Positions 42,739 through 51,352 of a DNA stretch of 58,340 nt are shown piece by piece. The position numbers and the translations under genes are program-made. The DNA comes from Bacteroidales bacterium (GTDB lineage Bacteria > Bacteroidota > Bacteroidia > Bacteroidales > UBA932), in NCBI GenBank assembly GCA_017443465.1, contig JAFRXO010000072.1, positions 1-58,340 of the forward strand, written 5' to 3'. Each line of letters opens with the position of its first letter. Within the stretch, counting starts at the first letter, position 1. The notes under the pieces were generated by a model. The model was not told the DNA's origin. It searched no databases and was given only the letters and a program-made list of their open reading frames with translations.

Positions 42739-43233
42739 ATGAAAAAGATACTGATTACCCTCCTGATGCTCCTGAGCCTCGGCACCGCCGTCCGGGCCGG
42801 AGACCAAAACTCGCAACTGAGAAGTCTGGTTTCCTCCTACAAGGGAACCGAAGGATTCGAAATCGTCGATATCGGCAGTATAGGCCTGGGCTTGCTGAAG
42901 GCAGCCGCCAAGACCGCCGCCGAAACCCCGGAGGACCGGGCCGCCCTGGAACTGTTCAAAGGCCTCAAGCGACTCACCATCGTGGACTTTTCCGACGCCG
43001 CCCCCGAAGCGCGGGAAAAATTCCTTCGCAAGGCGGACCGGATCCTCAAAGGGGGAGAGATGCTCATGGAAGCCAAGGACAGCGGCGAAACGGTCCGCAT
43101 CTATGGTACTTCCTCGGCCGACGATACCCTGCTTGAAGACATCGCCCTCCTCGCCGAAGACACACTCATCTTCCTCCGCGGGACCATCCGGACCGACCAG
43201 GTCGAAGCCCTGATGAAGCAAGCCGACAAATGA
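42739..43233 (+). CDS. DUF4252 exported protein, first copy
   Basis: The 164-aa product has a signal peptide (MKKILITLLMLLSLGTAVRAG) and the DUF4252 pattern: SSYKGTEGFEIVDIGSIGLGLLKAAAK, LKRLTIVDFSDAAPEAREKFLRKADRILKGGEMLMEAKDSGETVRIYG near 85-125, and a final LIFLRGTIRTDQVEALM. The family has no proven function; it is found with ECF sigma operons in Bacteroidetes. The stop overlaps the sigma gene start by 4 bp. Codon use is strongly G/C-ending. Confidence 0.85.
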   Translation: MKKILITLLMLLSLGTAVRAGDQNSQLRSLVSSYKGTEGFEIVDIGSIGLGLLKAAAKTAAETPEDRAALELFKGLKRLTIVDFSDAAPEAREKFLRKADRILKGGEMLMEAKDSGETVRIYGTSSADDTLLEDIALLAEDTLIFLRGTIRTDQVEALMKQADK

Positions 43234-43709
43234 CCGACGCCCGGTTCCATACCGTCTGGATTCCGTTGCAGGACCGTTTCTACCGGGTGGCCTTCTACTT
43301 GCTGGAAGACCGGGCCGATGCCCTGGACGCCGTACAGGACCTGTACGTGAAGCTCTGGAAAATGCGCGACAACCTGGACCTCGTCCGGAACCCGGGAGCC
43401 TACGGCGCCCTGCTCATGCGGAACCTCTGCATCGACCGGATCCGCCGGCTCTCTCCCAGCGAGGAACTGTCCGACGACCTCCCAGGACGTGAACCGCCCG
43501 ACGAGGAACTCATCCGGAAAGAAAGCCTCGGACAGTTGCTACGGTCCATGGAAACCCTCCCCGAAAGCCAGCGCAAACTGCTGGGCCTCCACGTCCTCCA
43601 AGGAAAGTCCTACGAAGAAATCGCCGCCGAGACCGGCCTCTCCCCCTTAAACGTCCGTGTCCAGGTCAGCCTGGCCCGCAAAAAATTGAAACGCCATGAA
43701 GAACATTGA
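43230..43709 (+). CDS. ECF-type RNA polymerase sigma factor
   Basis: A 159-aa sigma-70 family protein with region 2 (FYRVAFYLLEDRADALDAVQDLYVKLWKMRDNLDLVRNPGAYGALLMRNLCIDRIRR, residues ~17-72) and region 4 (LPESQRKLLGLHVLQGKSYEEIAAETGLSPLNVRVQVSLARKKLKR, ~108-155). No region 3, as in ECF sigmas. It overlaps DUF4252 upstream (4 bp) and the membrane protein downstream (14 bp). The downstream protein is the likely anti-sigma factor; no promoter for its own regulon was recognised. Confidence 0.93.
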   Translation: MTDARFHTVWIPLQDRFYRVAFYLLEDRADALDAVQDLYVKLWKMRDNLDLVRNPGAYGALLMRNLCIDRIRRLSPSEELSDDLPGREPPDEELIRKESLGQLLRSMETLPESQRKLLGLHVLQGKSYEEIAAETGLSPLNVRVQVSLARKKLKRHEEH

Positions 43710-44043
43710 TGAAATCACCCGGCTCACCGCCGACGATCTGGAGCGGATCTCGCTCGACAAAAGCATTCCCGTACCGGAGGAACTCTCCGGGAAGGTGCAG
43801 CAGGCGGTCCGGGGCAGGACGCTCCGCTGGGCCGTTCCGACAAGCGTCGCCGCCGCCATCGCCATCCTTCTCGCCGCGGGCCTGACCAGGAATCCCGAAC
43901 CCAAGGACACCTTCGACGATCCCTATCTCGCTTATGCCGAGGTGGAGAAAGTCTTCTCCAAGATTTCCGGCACCGTCGCCTATGGTGCTGACAAAATATC
44001 CGAATCAGAAGCAACCCTTGATAAATACAGTTATTGGAAATGA
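43696..44043 (+). CDS. Small membrane protein, putative anti-sigma factor
   Basis: A 115-aa protein with one transmembrane segment (LRWAVPTSVAAAIAILLAAGL, residues ~44-64), a ~43-residue cytoplasmic N-terminal part (MKNIDEITRLTADDLERISLDKSIPVPEELSGKV) and a short periplasmic tail. It has no conserved zinc-binding His-Cys motif of ZAS anti-sigmas. Its place directly after an ECF sigma, overlapping by 14 bp, is the only support for an anti-sigma role. It overlaps the next gene as ATGA. Confidence 0.65.
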   Translation: MKNIDEITRLTADDLERISLDKSIPVPEELSGKVQQAVRGRTLRWAVPTSVAAAIAILLAAGLTRNPEPKDTFDDPYLAYAEVEKVFSKISGTVAYGADKISESEATLDKYSYWK

Positions 44044-44525
44044 AAAGAATATATGCCCTCCTGGTGATGCTCGCCGTCAGCATCACCGCCTTCGCCCAGA
44101 ACGGGCGCTCCCTGTACAATAAATATTCCGACTACGACAACGTCGAAGCCGTGTACATCTCCCCAGCGATGTTCCGCCTGATAGGCAAGATTCCCGATAT
44201 GGAACTCCAGGAAGGAAACGTAAACCTGGGCCCGGTCATCAAGTCTCTCACCGGCCTGTACATCCTGTCCACCACCCGCGAGGACATCGCCGCGGACCTG
44301 GCAGCAGACGTGAACCATTTCATCAAGCGGGGCAGCTACGAGCTGCTGATGGAGGCCAAGGACAACGGAGAAGTGATGCGGCTGTACACCGTGGGTGACG
44401 AACAGATTGTCAACAGTCTCGTGATGCTGGCCCGTGACGCCGCCGAAACCAGCTTCATCTGCCTGGACGGCACCATGCCCCGTGACGAGCTCGAGACTCT
44501 CATCGCGGAAGCAGCTGAACGATAA
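44040..44525 (+). CDS. DUF4252 exported protein, second copy
   Basis: The 161-aa product has a signal peptide (MKRIYALLVMLAVSITAFAQ) and the same DUF4252 pattern as the copy at 42739: DYDNVEAVYISPAMFRLIG, TGLYILSTTREDIAADLAADVNHFIKRGSYELLMEAKDNGEVMRLYTVGDEQIVNSLVMLARD, and SFICLDGTMPRDELETLI. Sequence identity between the copies is low outside the shared core. The start at 44040 overlaps the upstream stop (ATGA). A strong bidirectional terminator follows. Confidence 0.85.
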   Translation: MKRIYALLVMLAVSITAFAQNGRSLYNKYSDYDNVEAVYISPAMFRLIGKIPDMELQEGNVNLGPVIKSLTGLYILSTTREDIAADLAADVNHFIKRGSYELLMEAKDNGEVMRLYTVGDEQIVNSLVMLARDAAETSFICLDGTMPRDELETLIAEAAER

Positions 44526-44601
44526 GCTTTTATAATTGAAAGCACGACCCCCATGAAATAGCCTACCCACGGGGGTCGAGCATCAAGGAATGCCGAACAG
44601 C

Positions 44602-44650
44602 AAAAAAGAGATGACCTCAAGTCGACTGGACTTAAGGTCATTCTCTTTTT
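44602..44650. terminator. Bidirectional terminator between DUF4252 and tRNA-Met
   Basis: A long hairpin: AAAAAGAG and the bases after it (603-617 of the 44 kb block) pair with 635-650 apart from one bulged T, and an inner 5-bp stem closes a 5-base loop. A-run on one side and T-run on the other allow it to end transcription of both the plus-strand DUF4252 operon and the minus-strand tRNA. Confidence 0.85.
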
Positions 44651-44653
44651 CCG

Positions 44654-44727
44654 TGGTCCCAGCAGGGCATGATCCTGCGACCCCCTGATTATGAGTCAGA
44701 TGCTCTAACCAACTGAGCTATGGGACC
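44654..44727 (-). tRNA. tRNA with CAU anticodon (Met, or Ile if lysidine-modified)
   Basis: The minus strand folds as a cloverleaf: acceptor stem GGTCCCA with TGGGACC, D arm GCTCAGTTGGTTAGAGC, anticodon arm CTGA-CTCATAA-TCAG with anticodon CAT, T arm with GATCATGCC. The 3' CCA is not encoded (ACG follows). The first pair is G-C, so it is not the initiator type. It lies 85 bp downstream of rpsJ on the same strand, at the edge of the region that separates rpsJ from rplC. Confidence 0.9.
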
Positions 44728-44812
44728 GTACTGGAAGCCAGGCTTCCAGGTGAATTACTCAGGAGACAACCGCACTGGCGACAATCTCCGATGCAAATAT
44801 ACTGAATTTCCG

Positions 44813-45118
44813 TCAGACTTTGATCTCAACCTCAACGCCCGAGGGAAGCTCAAGCTTCATAAGAGCATCGACGGTCTTTGCATTGCTGTCGTCGATGTCA
44901 AGCAGCCTCTTGTAGGAGTCGAGCTCGAACTGCTCGCGAGCCTTCTTGTTGACGAAGGTCGAACGGTTCACGGTGAAGATCTTCTTGTCCGTAGGAAGCG
45001 GAATAGGACCTACTACAGTTGCGCCCGTAGCCTTAACGGTGTCAACAATCCTGGAAGCTGACTTGTCAACCAGCATGTGGTCGAAAGACTTGAGTTTAAT
45101 TCTGATTTTCTGAGACAT
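44813..45118 (-). CDS. rpsJ: 30S ribosomal protein S10
   Basis: S10 is a small-subunit head protein that also binds NusB in antitermination. The protein is 101 aa, the normal length, with [14 protein letters not shown] at the start, [46 protein letters not shown] in the middle and an acidic [11 protein letters not shown] end. It is 36 bp after fusA. It should be followed by rplC, but instead a tRNA and a terminator follow, and rplC is 40 kb away. Confidence 0.97.
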   Translation of the reverse strand: MSQKIRIKLKSFDHMLVDKSASRIVDTVKATGATVVGPIPLPTDKKIFTVNRSTFVNKKAREQFELDSYKRLLDIDDSNAKTVDALMKLELPSGVEVEIKV

Positions 45119-45154
45119 ATCAAAAAATTTTTTCTAATTCAAAGTAGTTGTTTT

Positions 45155-47278
45155 TTAATCATCATCCGACACCCTGTAACCGCTCTTCTCAATGACGTCC
45201 TTGGCCATTGCAGGAGGTACTTCCGAATAATGGTCGAACGCCATTGTGTTGGTCGCGCGGCCGGACGAAAGCGTCCTGAGCGTGGTCACATATCCGAACA
45301 TCTCTGCGAGCGGGACGAAGGCCTTGATCACGCGGGCTCCGGTAGGAGTGGAGTCCATTGCGCTGATCTGCCCGCGGCGGCGGTTAAGGTCTCCCACGAT
45401 GTCTCCCATATACTCCTCAGGAGTAACGACTTCGACATCCATGACAGGTTCGAGGAGGACCGGTTTCGCCTTTGAGGCTGCATGACGGAATCCCAGACGG
45501 GCAGCCATCTCGAAAGAAAGCTGGTCGGAATCCACCGGGTGATAGGAGCCGTCCACAAGGCGGACCTTCATGGACTCTACTTCATACCCGGCAAGGACAC
45601 CGTTGGTCATGGCCGCCTCGAAGCCCTTCTGTACCGAAGGAATGTACTCCTTAGGAACATCTCCGCCCTTGACATCGTTGACGAACTGCAGTCCGCCTTC
45701 CGTAAAGTCGGGATCGACAGGACCGATTTCGAATATGATGTCTGCGAACTTTCCACGGCCACCGGTCTGCTTCTTGAACAGCTCGCGGTGCTGGAACGTG
45801 GCGGTAAGCTTCTCCTTGTAATTGACCTGGGGAGCGCCCTGGTTGATCTCAACGCCGAACTCCCTGCGGAGCCTGTCGACGATGATGTCCAGGTGAAGTT
45901 CGCCCATGCCGCTGATGACGGTCTGACCGGTTTCGTTGTCTGCCTTGACAGTAAAGGTCGGATCTTCCTCTGCAAGCTTGCCGAGGGCTACTCCGAGTTT
46001 GTCAAGGTCCAGCTGAGTCTTCGGTTCCACTGCGATGCCGATTACCGGCTCCGGGAACTTCATGGCCTCAAGGGTGATCGGGTGGTTTTCGTCACAGACA
46101 GTATCGCTGGTGCGAAGATCCTTAAAACCTACGGCTGCACATATGTCACCGGCCTCAACGAATTCGATGGGGTTCTGGTGATTGGAGTGCATCTGGTAGA
46201 GGCGTGCGACTCTCTCCTTCTTACCGGTACGGGTGTTAAGCACATATGAACCGGCATTCAGGACTCCGGAATAGGCCCTTATGTAAGCCAGGCGGCCGAC
46301 ATACGGATCCGTAGCGATCTTGAAGACAAGTCCGCAGAACGGCTGGTCTGCATCCGGAAGGAGGTCCACTTCCTTTCCGGAACGGGGATCCAGACCCTTG
46401 ATCACTCCCTTGTCCAGGGGTGAAGGCAGGTAACGGACCACCGCATCCAGGAGGAACTGTACGCCTTTGTCCTTGTAAGAAGAGCCACAGGTAGCAGGAA
46501 CTATCTGAAGAGCTATGGTTCCCTTGCGGAGAGCAGCTATGATCTCCTCGTCCGTAATGGAGTCAGGATCCTCAAAATACTTCTCCATCAAAGCTTCATC
46601 ACATTCGGCGGCATTCTCGACCATCTTGTCCCTCCAATACTCCACTTCTCCCTTCATGTCTTCGGGGATGGGAATCTCGTGGTAATTGACGATCTCGTTG
46701 TTGTCGGAGTCATAGACCAGGGCCTTGCGGTCGAGAAGGTCTACTATTCCCGCGAACTTGTCCTCGGATCCGATCGGGAGTGAAATCGGGACCGGCTTCG
46801 CTCCGAGTTTGTCTTTGATGTCCTGTACGCAGGCGAGGAAATCCGCACCTACGCGGTCCATCTTGTTGACATATGCGATCTTCGGGACTCCGAACTTGTC
46901 CGCCTGACGCCATACTGTCTCACTCTGGGGCTGTACGCGTCCGACGGCATCGAATGTGGCGACCACTCCGTCGAGAACTCTGAGCGAACGCTCGACTTCA
47001 GCGGTGAAGTCAACGTGTCCCGGGGTGTCGATCAGGTTGATCTGCCAGTCTTTTCCGCCATAATGCCAAAATGCCGTAGTCGCAGCGGAGGTGATGGTGA
47101 TTCCCCTCTCCTGCTCCTGGACCATCCAGTCCATCGTCGCACCCCCTTCATGCACCTCTCCGATCTTGTGGATCTTCCCGGTGTAATAGAGGATACGCTC
47201 GGAAGTGGTGGTCTTCCCGGCGTCAATATGAGCTATGATGCCAATGTTCCTGGTGTATTTTAAGTCTCTTCTAGGCAT
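45155..47278 (-). CDS. fusA: Elongation factor G
   Basis: The translocation GTPase, 707 aa, near the usual EF-G length. G motifs: [10 protein letters not shown] (G1, residue ~16), [17 protein letters not shown] (G2), DTPGHVDF (G3, ~85), NKMDRVG (G4, ~139). Domain IV has [20 protein letters not shown] and domain V ends in [22 protein letters not shown]. It lies between rpsG (25 bp) and rpsJ (36 bp) in the standard str order. Three CATATG palindromes occur inside it, in line with the rest of the native-looking sequence. Confidence 0.97.
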   Translation of the reverse strand: MPRRDLKYTRNIGIIAHIDAGKTTTSERILYYTGKIHKIGEVHEGGATMDWMVQEQERGITITSAATTAFWHYGGKDWQINLIDTPGHVDFTAEVERSLRVLDGVVATFDAVGRVQPQSETVWRQADKFGVPKIAYVNKMDRVGADFLACVQDIKDKLGAKPVPISLPIGSEDKFAGIVDLLDRKALVYDSDNNEIVNYHEIPIPEDMKGEVEYWRDKMVENAAECDEALMEKYFEDPDSITDEEIIAALRKGTIALQIVPATCGSSYKDKGVQFLLDAVVRYLPSPLDKGVIKGLDPRSGKEVDLLPDADQPFCGLVFKIATDPYVGRLAYIRAYSGVLNAGSYVLNTRTGKKERVARLYQMHSNHQNPIEFVEAGDICAAVGFKDLRTSDTVCDENHPITLEAMKFPEPVIGIAVEPKTQLDLDKLGVALGKLAEEDPTFTVKADNETGQTVISGMGELHLDIIVDRLRREFGVEINQGAPQVNYKEKLTATFQHRELFKKQTGGRGKFADIIFEIGPVDPDFTEGGLQFVNDVKGGDVPKEYIPSVQKGFEAAMTNGVLAGYEVESMKVRLVDGSYHPVDSDQLSFEMAARLGFRHAASKAKPVLLEPVMDVEVVTPEEYMGDIVGDLNRRRGQISAMDSTPTGARVIKAFVPLAEMFGYVTTLRTLSSGRATNTMAFDHYSEVPPAMAKDVIEKSGYRVSDDD

Positions 47279-47303
47279 CTAGGACTACTGTCTTGGCGAT
47301 AGA

Positions 47304-47780
47304 TTAGAAACGATAGTGTGCAAAGGCCTTGTTGGCCTCGGCCATCTTGTGCATGTCTTCCTTCCTCTTGAAGGCACCACCTTCGTTGTTGTAGGCGGCG
47401 ACGATCTCTGCACAAAGTTTTTCTGCCATGGAGCGGCCCGAGCGCTTGCGCGCATATCCGATGAGGTTCTTCATGGAAACGGATACTTTCCTTTCCGGAC
47501 GCAACTCTGTAGGCACCTGGAAGTTGGCACCGCCGATACGGCGGGACTTGACCTCGACCTGCGGGGTCACGTTCTCGAGTGCCTTCCTCCAAATATCGAG
47601 AGGAGCCTTGTCAGAATCTTTCATCTTCTCGCCTACCATGTCAATGGCATCGTAAAAAATAGAATACGCGATACTCTTCTTCCCCTGCAACATAAGGTTG
47701 TTCACGAAACGTGTAACCTGCACGTCGTGAAACTTCGGATCAGGAAGTAGAATCCTCTTCTTAGGCTTCGATTTTCTCAT
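47304..47780 (-). CDS. rpsG: 30S ribosomal protein S7
   Basis: S7 initiates assembly of the small-subunit head and lies at the E site. The protein is 158 aa with the S7 signature near the N-terminus ([35 protein letters not shown]) and [48 protein letters not shown] in the middle. It is 31 bp after rpsL and 25 bp before fusA. Confidence 0.97.
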   Translation of the reverse strand: MRKSKPKKRILLPDPKFHDVQVTRFVNNLMLQGKKSIAYSIFYDAIDMVGEKMKDSDKAPLDIWRKALENVTPQVEVKSRRIGGANFQVPTELRPERKVSVSMKNLIGYARKRSGRSMAEKLCAEIVAAYNNEGGAFKRKEDMHKMAEANKAFAHYRF

Positions 47781-47811
47781 TGTTTTGGGAATTTGAAATT
47801 AATAAAGGTGA

Positions 47812-48195
47812 TTACTTCTTAGATTTCTTCGGCCTCTTGGCGCCATAGAGGGAACGGGACTGGGTCCTGCCTTCCACGCCAGCGGTATCCAAAGCTCCTC
47901 TAAGGATGTGGTAGCGTACACCCGGAAGGTCCTTGACACGACCACCACGGACCAGCACGATGCTGTGCTCCTGGAGGTTGTGGCCTTCGCCCGGGATGTA
48001 AGCGTTGACCTCTTTCGAGTTGGTGAGACGTACACGGGCCACCTTACGCATAGCGGAGTTCGGCTTTTTAGGCGTGGTGGTGTACACACGTACGCAGACA
48101 CCTCTCTTCTGAGGGCACGCATCCAGCGCGCGGGACTTGCTCTTTACGACGAGGGTCTCGCGTCCTTTGCGGACTAACTGTTGAATAGTAGGCAT
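47812..48195 (-). CDS. rpsL: 30S ribosomal protein S12
   Basis: S12 controls decoding accuracy and is the target of streptomycin-resistance mutations. The protein is 127 aa with [13 protein letters not shown] at the start, [32 protein letters not shown] (residues ~27-58, with the Lys of TPKKPNS wild type) and [14 protein letters not shown] (near 86-99, Lys also wild type). So no streptomycin-type change is visible. It is the first gene of the str operon, with a consensus promoter 50 bp upstream. Confidence 0.97.
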   Translation of the reverse strand: MPTIQQLVRKGRETLVVKSKSRALDACPQKRGVCVRVYTTTPKKPNSAMRKVARVRLTNSKEVNAYIPGEGHNLQEHSIVLVRGGRVKDLPGVRYHILRGALDTAGVEGRTQSRSLYGAKRPKKSKK

Positions 48196-48246
48196 AAATG
48201 TTTGTAAATAAATAATTTATGTTTTCTTCCCCATTTTAAGGGACCG

Positions 48247-48277
48247 CAAATTTACGAAGAATTATTTAATTAACAAA
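48247..48277 (-). promoter_or_regulatory. Promoter of the rpsL-rpsG-fusA-rpsJ operon
   Basis: On the minus strand TTTG (274-277 of the 48 kb block) and TAAATTTG (247-254) are separated by exactly 19 bp, matching the Bacteroidetes consensus in both boxes. Confidence 0.75.
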
Positions 48278-48342
48278 GTTTTCAACACGTCCAAAGCCCC
48301 CTAAAACGTTTATTTTCATGTATTTTTTGCTATCTTCGCTTC

Positions 48343-49515
48343 ATGAAACGATTGCTATTGTTCGCGGCTTTCGCCACCCTGGCCTGCGGGGCACGGGCTC
48401 CCCGGACGGAAACGATGGAGCAGCTGCGCGAGAGGGTTTTCCAGGTCGCCAGGCACCAGGCCGTCTTCATGGACAGCCTGCTTCCGGAAGGACGGTGCCC
48501 CAAGACTTTCCAGGACGGGGAACCGGTCACTTCGGACATCGGCTGGTGGTGCAGCGGATTCTATCCCGGCGTGCTGTGGACGCTGGCCTCCCCGGGTGAC
48601 ACCCTGGAAAGACTGGCCGTCAGACATACCCTTCCCCTTGCCCGCCTCACGGAACGCAAAACGGATCACGACATCGGCTTCCAGCTGATGTCCAGTTTCG
48701 GATACTGGAACATCGTCCTATATTATACGCCAGACAGGGATCCGGAAACCGTCCGGATGGTCGGAAGCGTCCTGCGGAAAGGCGCGGAGCAACTGGCCGG
48801 ACGTTTCGACCCCGCCGTCGGCTGCATCCGCAGCTGGGACTTCGGCGACTGGAACTTCCCCGTCATCATCGACAACATGATGAACCTGGAACTGCTGATG
48901 GACTATGGCGACCGGTCCGTCGCGGAAACGCACGCGCTCACCACGATGAAGAACCATTTCCGCGAAGACGGGACCTGTTTCCATCTCGTCGATTACGCCG
49001 ATGACGGGAGCGTCCTGGGCCGGCAGACGGTCCAGGGCTTCTCGGACGAATCCGCCTGGGCCCGCGGCCAGGCATGGGCCCTGTACGGCTATGCGATGAT
49101 GGCGCTGAAAGAGAAGAGCGCCGGCAACAGGGAACTGGCAAAGACCTTTTACGATGTAGCCGCGAAACTGGAAAACTGGCTGCTCGGCCACCTCCCCGAG
49201 GACGGTGTCCCGTACTGGGATTTCTCGCAGACGGAATACAAAGACGCATCCGCCGGAGCCGTCATCGCCTGTGGCCTGCTGAAACTCAGGCAGTTCCGGG
49301 GCGCCGAAGATGACGGCCGGGGGCTCATCATGGCAGAAAGGATCCTCCGTACCCTCGCCTCGCCGGAATACCTCGCAGAACCCGGCACAAACGGCGGTTT
49401 CATCCTCAAGCACAGCGTGGGCCATCTTCCCAACCGTTCCGAAGTGGACGTCCCGCTCACCTATGCCGACTACTATTTCCTCGAAGCGTTGACCCTGTAT
49501 CCGTATGCGGATTAG
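48343..49515 (+). CDS. GH88 unsaturated glucuronyl hydrolase-like lipoprotein
   Basis: The 390-aa product has a lipoprotein signal (FATLAC, Cys15) and the GH88 alpha/alpha barrel: TSDIGWWCSGFYPG with Asp65, IIDNMMNLELL with Asp177 (equivalent to a catalytic Asp of the family), and DESAWARGQAWALYGYAMM near 225. GH88 enzymes remove the 4,5-unsaturated uronic acid left by polysaccharide lyases. The overlapping heparinase-type gene downstream fits that role. A weak -7-like element (TATCTTCG, 48331-48338) lies just before the start. G/C-ending codons dominate. Confidence 0.9.
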   Translation: MKRLLLFAAFATLACGARAPRTETMEQLRERVFQVARHQAVFMDSLLPEGRCPKTFQDGEPVTSDIGWWCSGFYPGVLWTLASPGDTLERLAVRHTLPLARLTERKTDHDIGFQLMSSFGYWNIVLYYTPDRDPETVRMVGSVLRKGAEQLAGRFDPAVGCIRSWDFGDWNFPVIIDNMMNLELLMDYGDRSVAETHALTTMKNHFREDGTCFHLVDYADDGSVLGRQTVQGFSDESAWARGQAWALYGYAMMALKEKSAGNRELAKTFYDVAAKLENWLLGHLPEDGVPYWDFSQTEYKDASAGAVIACGLLKLRQFRGAEDDGRGLIMAERILRTLASPEYLAEPGTNGGFILKHSVGHLPNRSEVDVPLTYADYYFLEALTLYPYAD

Positions 49516-51346
49516 ACTTCCATTGCTCCTGGCCCTGCTGCTGACGCAGCCGCTCCGCGCCGTGACGACGCCCGATCCGGTGCCGCACCCCCGGCTCCTG
49601 CTCGGAGCGGGCGAAGAAAGCCGGATCCGGGAAGCCATCGCCGTACAGCCCGTCCTCCGACAGGCAGACAGTCTGATCCTTGCCTATTGTGACAGTCTCC
49701 TCGACGTCCCCGTCCTGGAGCGCGTCCTCATCGGACGCCGGATGCTGGCCACTTCCCGCGAAGCGATCAAGCGGATATTCTGGCTCGGCTATGCCTGGCG
49801 GGTCCATTCCGTCGACGCCTATGCCGACCGCGCCATCCGGGAGATGGAAGCCGTCTGCCGGTTCCGCGACTGGAACCCCTCCCATTTCCTCGACACCGGC
49901 GAAATGGCCATGGCCGTCGGCCTTGGGTATGACTGGCTGTACGGGCGCCTGAGTGAAGCCCAGCGGGAATCCTTCTGCAACGCTCTAATAGAAAAGGCCT
50001 TCACTCCCGCCAAGGACGACCAGCTCGCCTGGTTCTACGAGAGTCCCATCAACTGGAATCCCGTCTGCAACGCCGGCCTGCTCCATGCCGCCCTCGCCAT
50101 CTGGGACGAACGTCCCTTCGATGCCGCCTTCGTCATCAAGCGGTGCCTGGAGACCAATCCACAGGCCCTGGCGGAGTATTCTCCGGAAGGAAGTTACCCG
50201 GAGGGCTACAATTACTGGGGCTACGGGACCTCGTTCCAGATCATGCTGCTGGCAGCCCTGCAGAGCGCTTTCGGGACCGACTGCGGCCTGCTGACGGCCG
50301 ATGACGGCAGCCGGCCCGGTGCGGGACTGCTCGCCTCGGCGACGTTCATGCAGATGATGACCACGCCGACCGGACGCTGCTGGAGTTTCTACGACGCGTA
50401 CCCGCGCGGTGCCATGCAGTACATGCAGGCCTGGATGGCCCGCCAGACCGGCGATCCGGGCCTCCTCTGGCCCGAACTGCGCAAAGGGCTGGACAATCTC
50501 TGCGAAGAACGGCTCTTCCCGATGTTCCTCATCGAAGGCAGCCGGCTCGACCTGTCCGGCATGGCGCCGCCCGAGCGGCATACCTACTGCAGCGGCGGGA
50601 CGACACCTGTCTGGATTTACCGGAGCGGCTGGGACAACCCGGACGACACGTATCTCGGCGTCAAGGGCGGTCTGGCGTCGTCCAGCCACGGACACCAGGA
50701 CATCGGATCCTTCTATTTCGAATCGGACGGAGTCGCATGGGCGGCGGACCTGGGAATGCAGAACTACAATTCCCTGGAATCCAAGGGGGTCGATCTATGG
50801 AACATGAAACAGGCCGGCCAGCGCTGGGAGGTATTCCGCATCGGTCCCTGGTCCCACAACATCCTCACCCTGGACAACCGGGCGCCCAGCATCCACCAGA
50901 AAGTCGCCCTGGGCCGCAGCTGGGAAAAGGGTGTCGAACTGGATGTCCAGATGCCCTATTGGGATGCCCTGCACACCCATCTGCGCCGGGTCTATGTGGA
51001 TGAGTATGAGGATCTTATCATAGAAGACATCCTGCAAGGCGGGGACAGCCTGCATACCTTGCGCTGGGCCCTCTGCAGCGAAGCCGAAGCGGAAATCATC
51101 GATGGCGGCACGGTCCTCCTGACCCGAAACGGCCACGTCCGCCGGCTCCATGCGGAACTGCAAGGATCCGGAACCCCGGAAGCAGCACTGCTGCCCGTGA
51201 CCTGGGAGGAAGGCATGGACCCGGCCGCCACCCACCTGCACGACTACGACGCTCCCAATCCGGGCAAGTCCCTGACGGCCTTCTTCTTCAAACTGAAACC
51301 GCACGAGAAGGTCACCCTCCGCGTGCGGCTCGAAAAAATCCGGTAA
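49505..51346 (+). CDS. Heparinase II/III-like polysaccharide lyase, exported
   Basis: The 613-aa product has a signal peptide (LPLLLALLLTQPLRAV), an N-terminal alpha/alpha toroid (~40-370; for example EMAMAVGLGYDWLYGRLSEAQRESF, EYSPEGSYPEGYNYWGYGTSFQIMLLAAL) and a C-terminal beta-sandwich of the Hepar_II_III type (SSHGHQDIGSFYFESDGVAWAADLGMQNYNSLE near 395). His in SSHGHQD and Tyr in YWGYG are plausible catalytic residues. The substrate class (heparan, alginate, pectin) cannot be read from sequence. It overlaps the GH88 gene by 11 bp, forming a lyase-hydrolase pair. Confidence 0.85.
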   Translation: MRIRLPLLLALLLTQPLRAVTTPDPVPHPRLLLGAGEESRIREAIAVQPVLRQADSLILAYCDSLLDVPVLERVLIGRRMLATSREAIKRIFWLGYAWRVHSVDAYADRAIREMEAVCRFRDWNPSHFLDTGEMAMAVGLGYDWLYGRLSEAQRESFCNALIEKAFTPAKDDQLAWFYESPINWNPVCNAGLLHAALAIWDERPFDAAFVIKRCLETNPQALAEYSPEGSYPEGYNYWGYGTSFQIMLLAALQSAFGTDCGLLTADDGSRPGAGLLASATFMQMMTTPTGRCWSFYDAYPRGAMQYMQAWMARQTGDPGLLWPELRKGLDNLCEERLFPMFLIEGSRLDLSGMAPPERHTYCSGGTTPVWIYRSGWDNPDDTYLGVKGGLASSSHGHQDIGSFYFESDGVAWAADLGMQNYNSLESKGVDLWNMKQAGQRWEVFRIGPWSHNILTLDNRAPSIHQKVALGRSWEKGVELDVQMPYWDALHTHLRRVYVDEYEDLIIEDILQGGDSLHTLRWALCSEAEAEIIDGGTVLLTRNGHVRRLHAELQGSGTPEAALLPVTWEEGMDPAATHLHDYDAPNPGKSLTAFFFKLKPHEKVTLRVRLEKIR

Positions 51347-51352
51347 CTACGG

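Noticed and set aside
44654-44727. tRNA-Met as an attachment site for an integrative element spanning 4-44.6 kb
   Set aside because: No repeat of the tRNA 3' end is visible near 4.1-4.2 kb, and no integrase, relaxase or other mobility gene occurs between.
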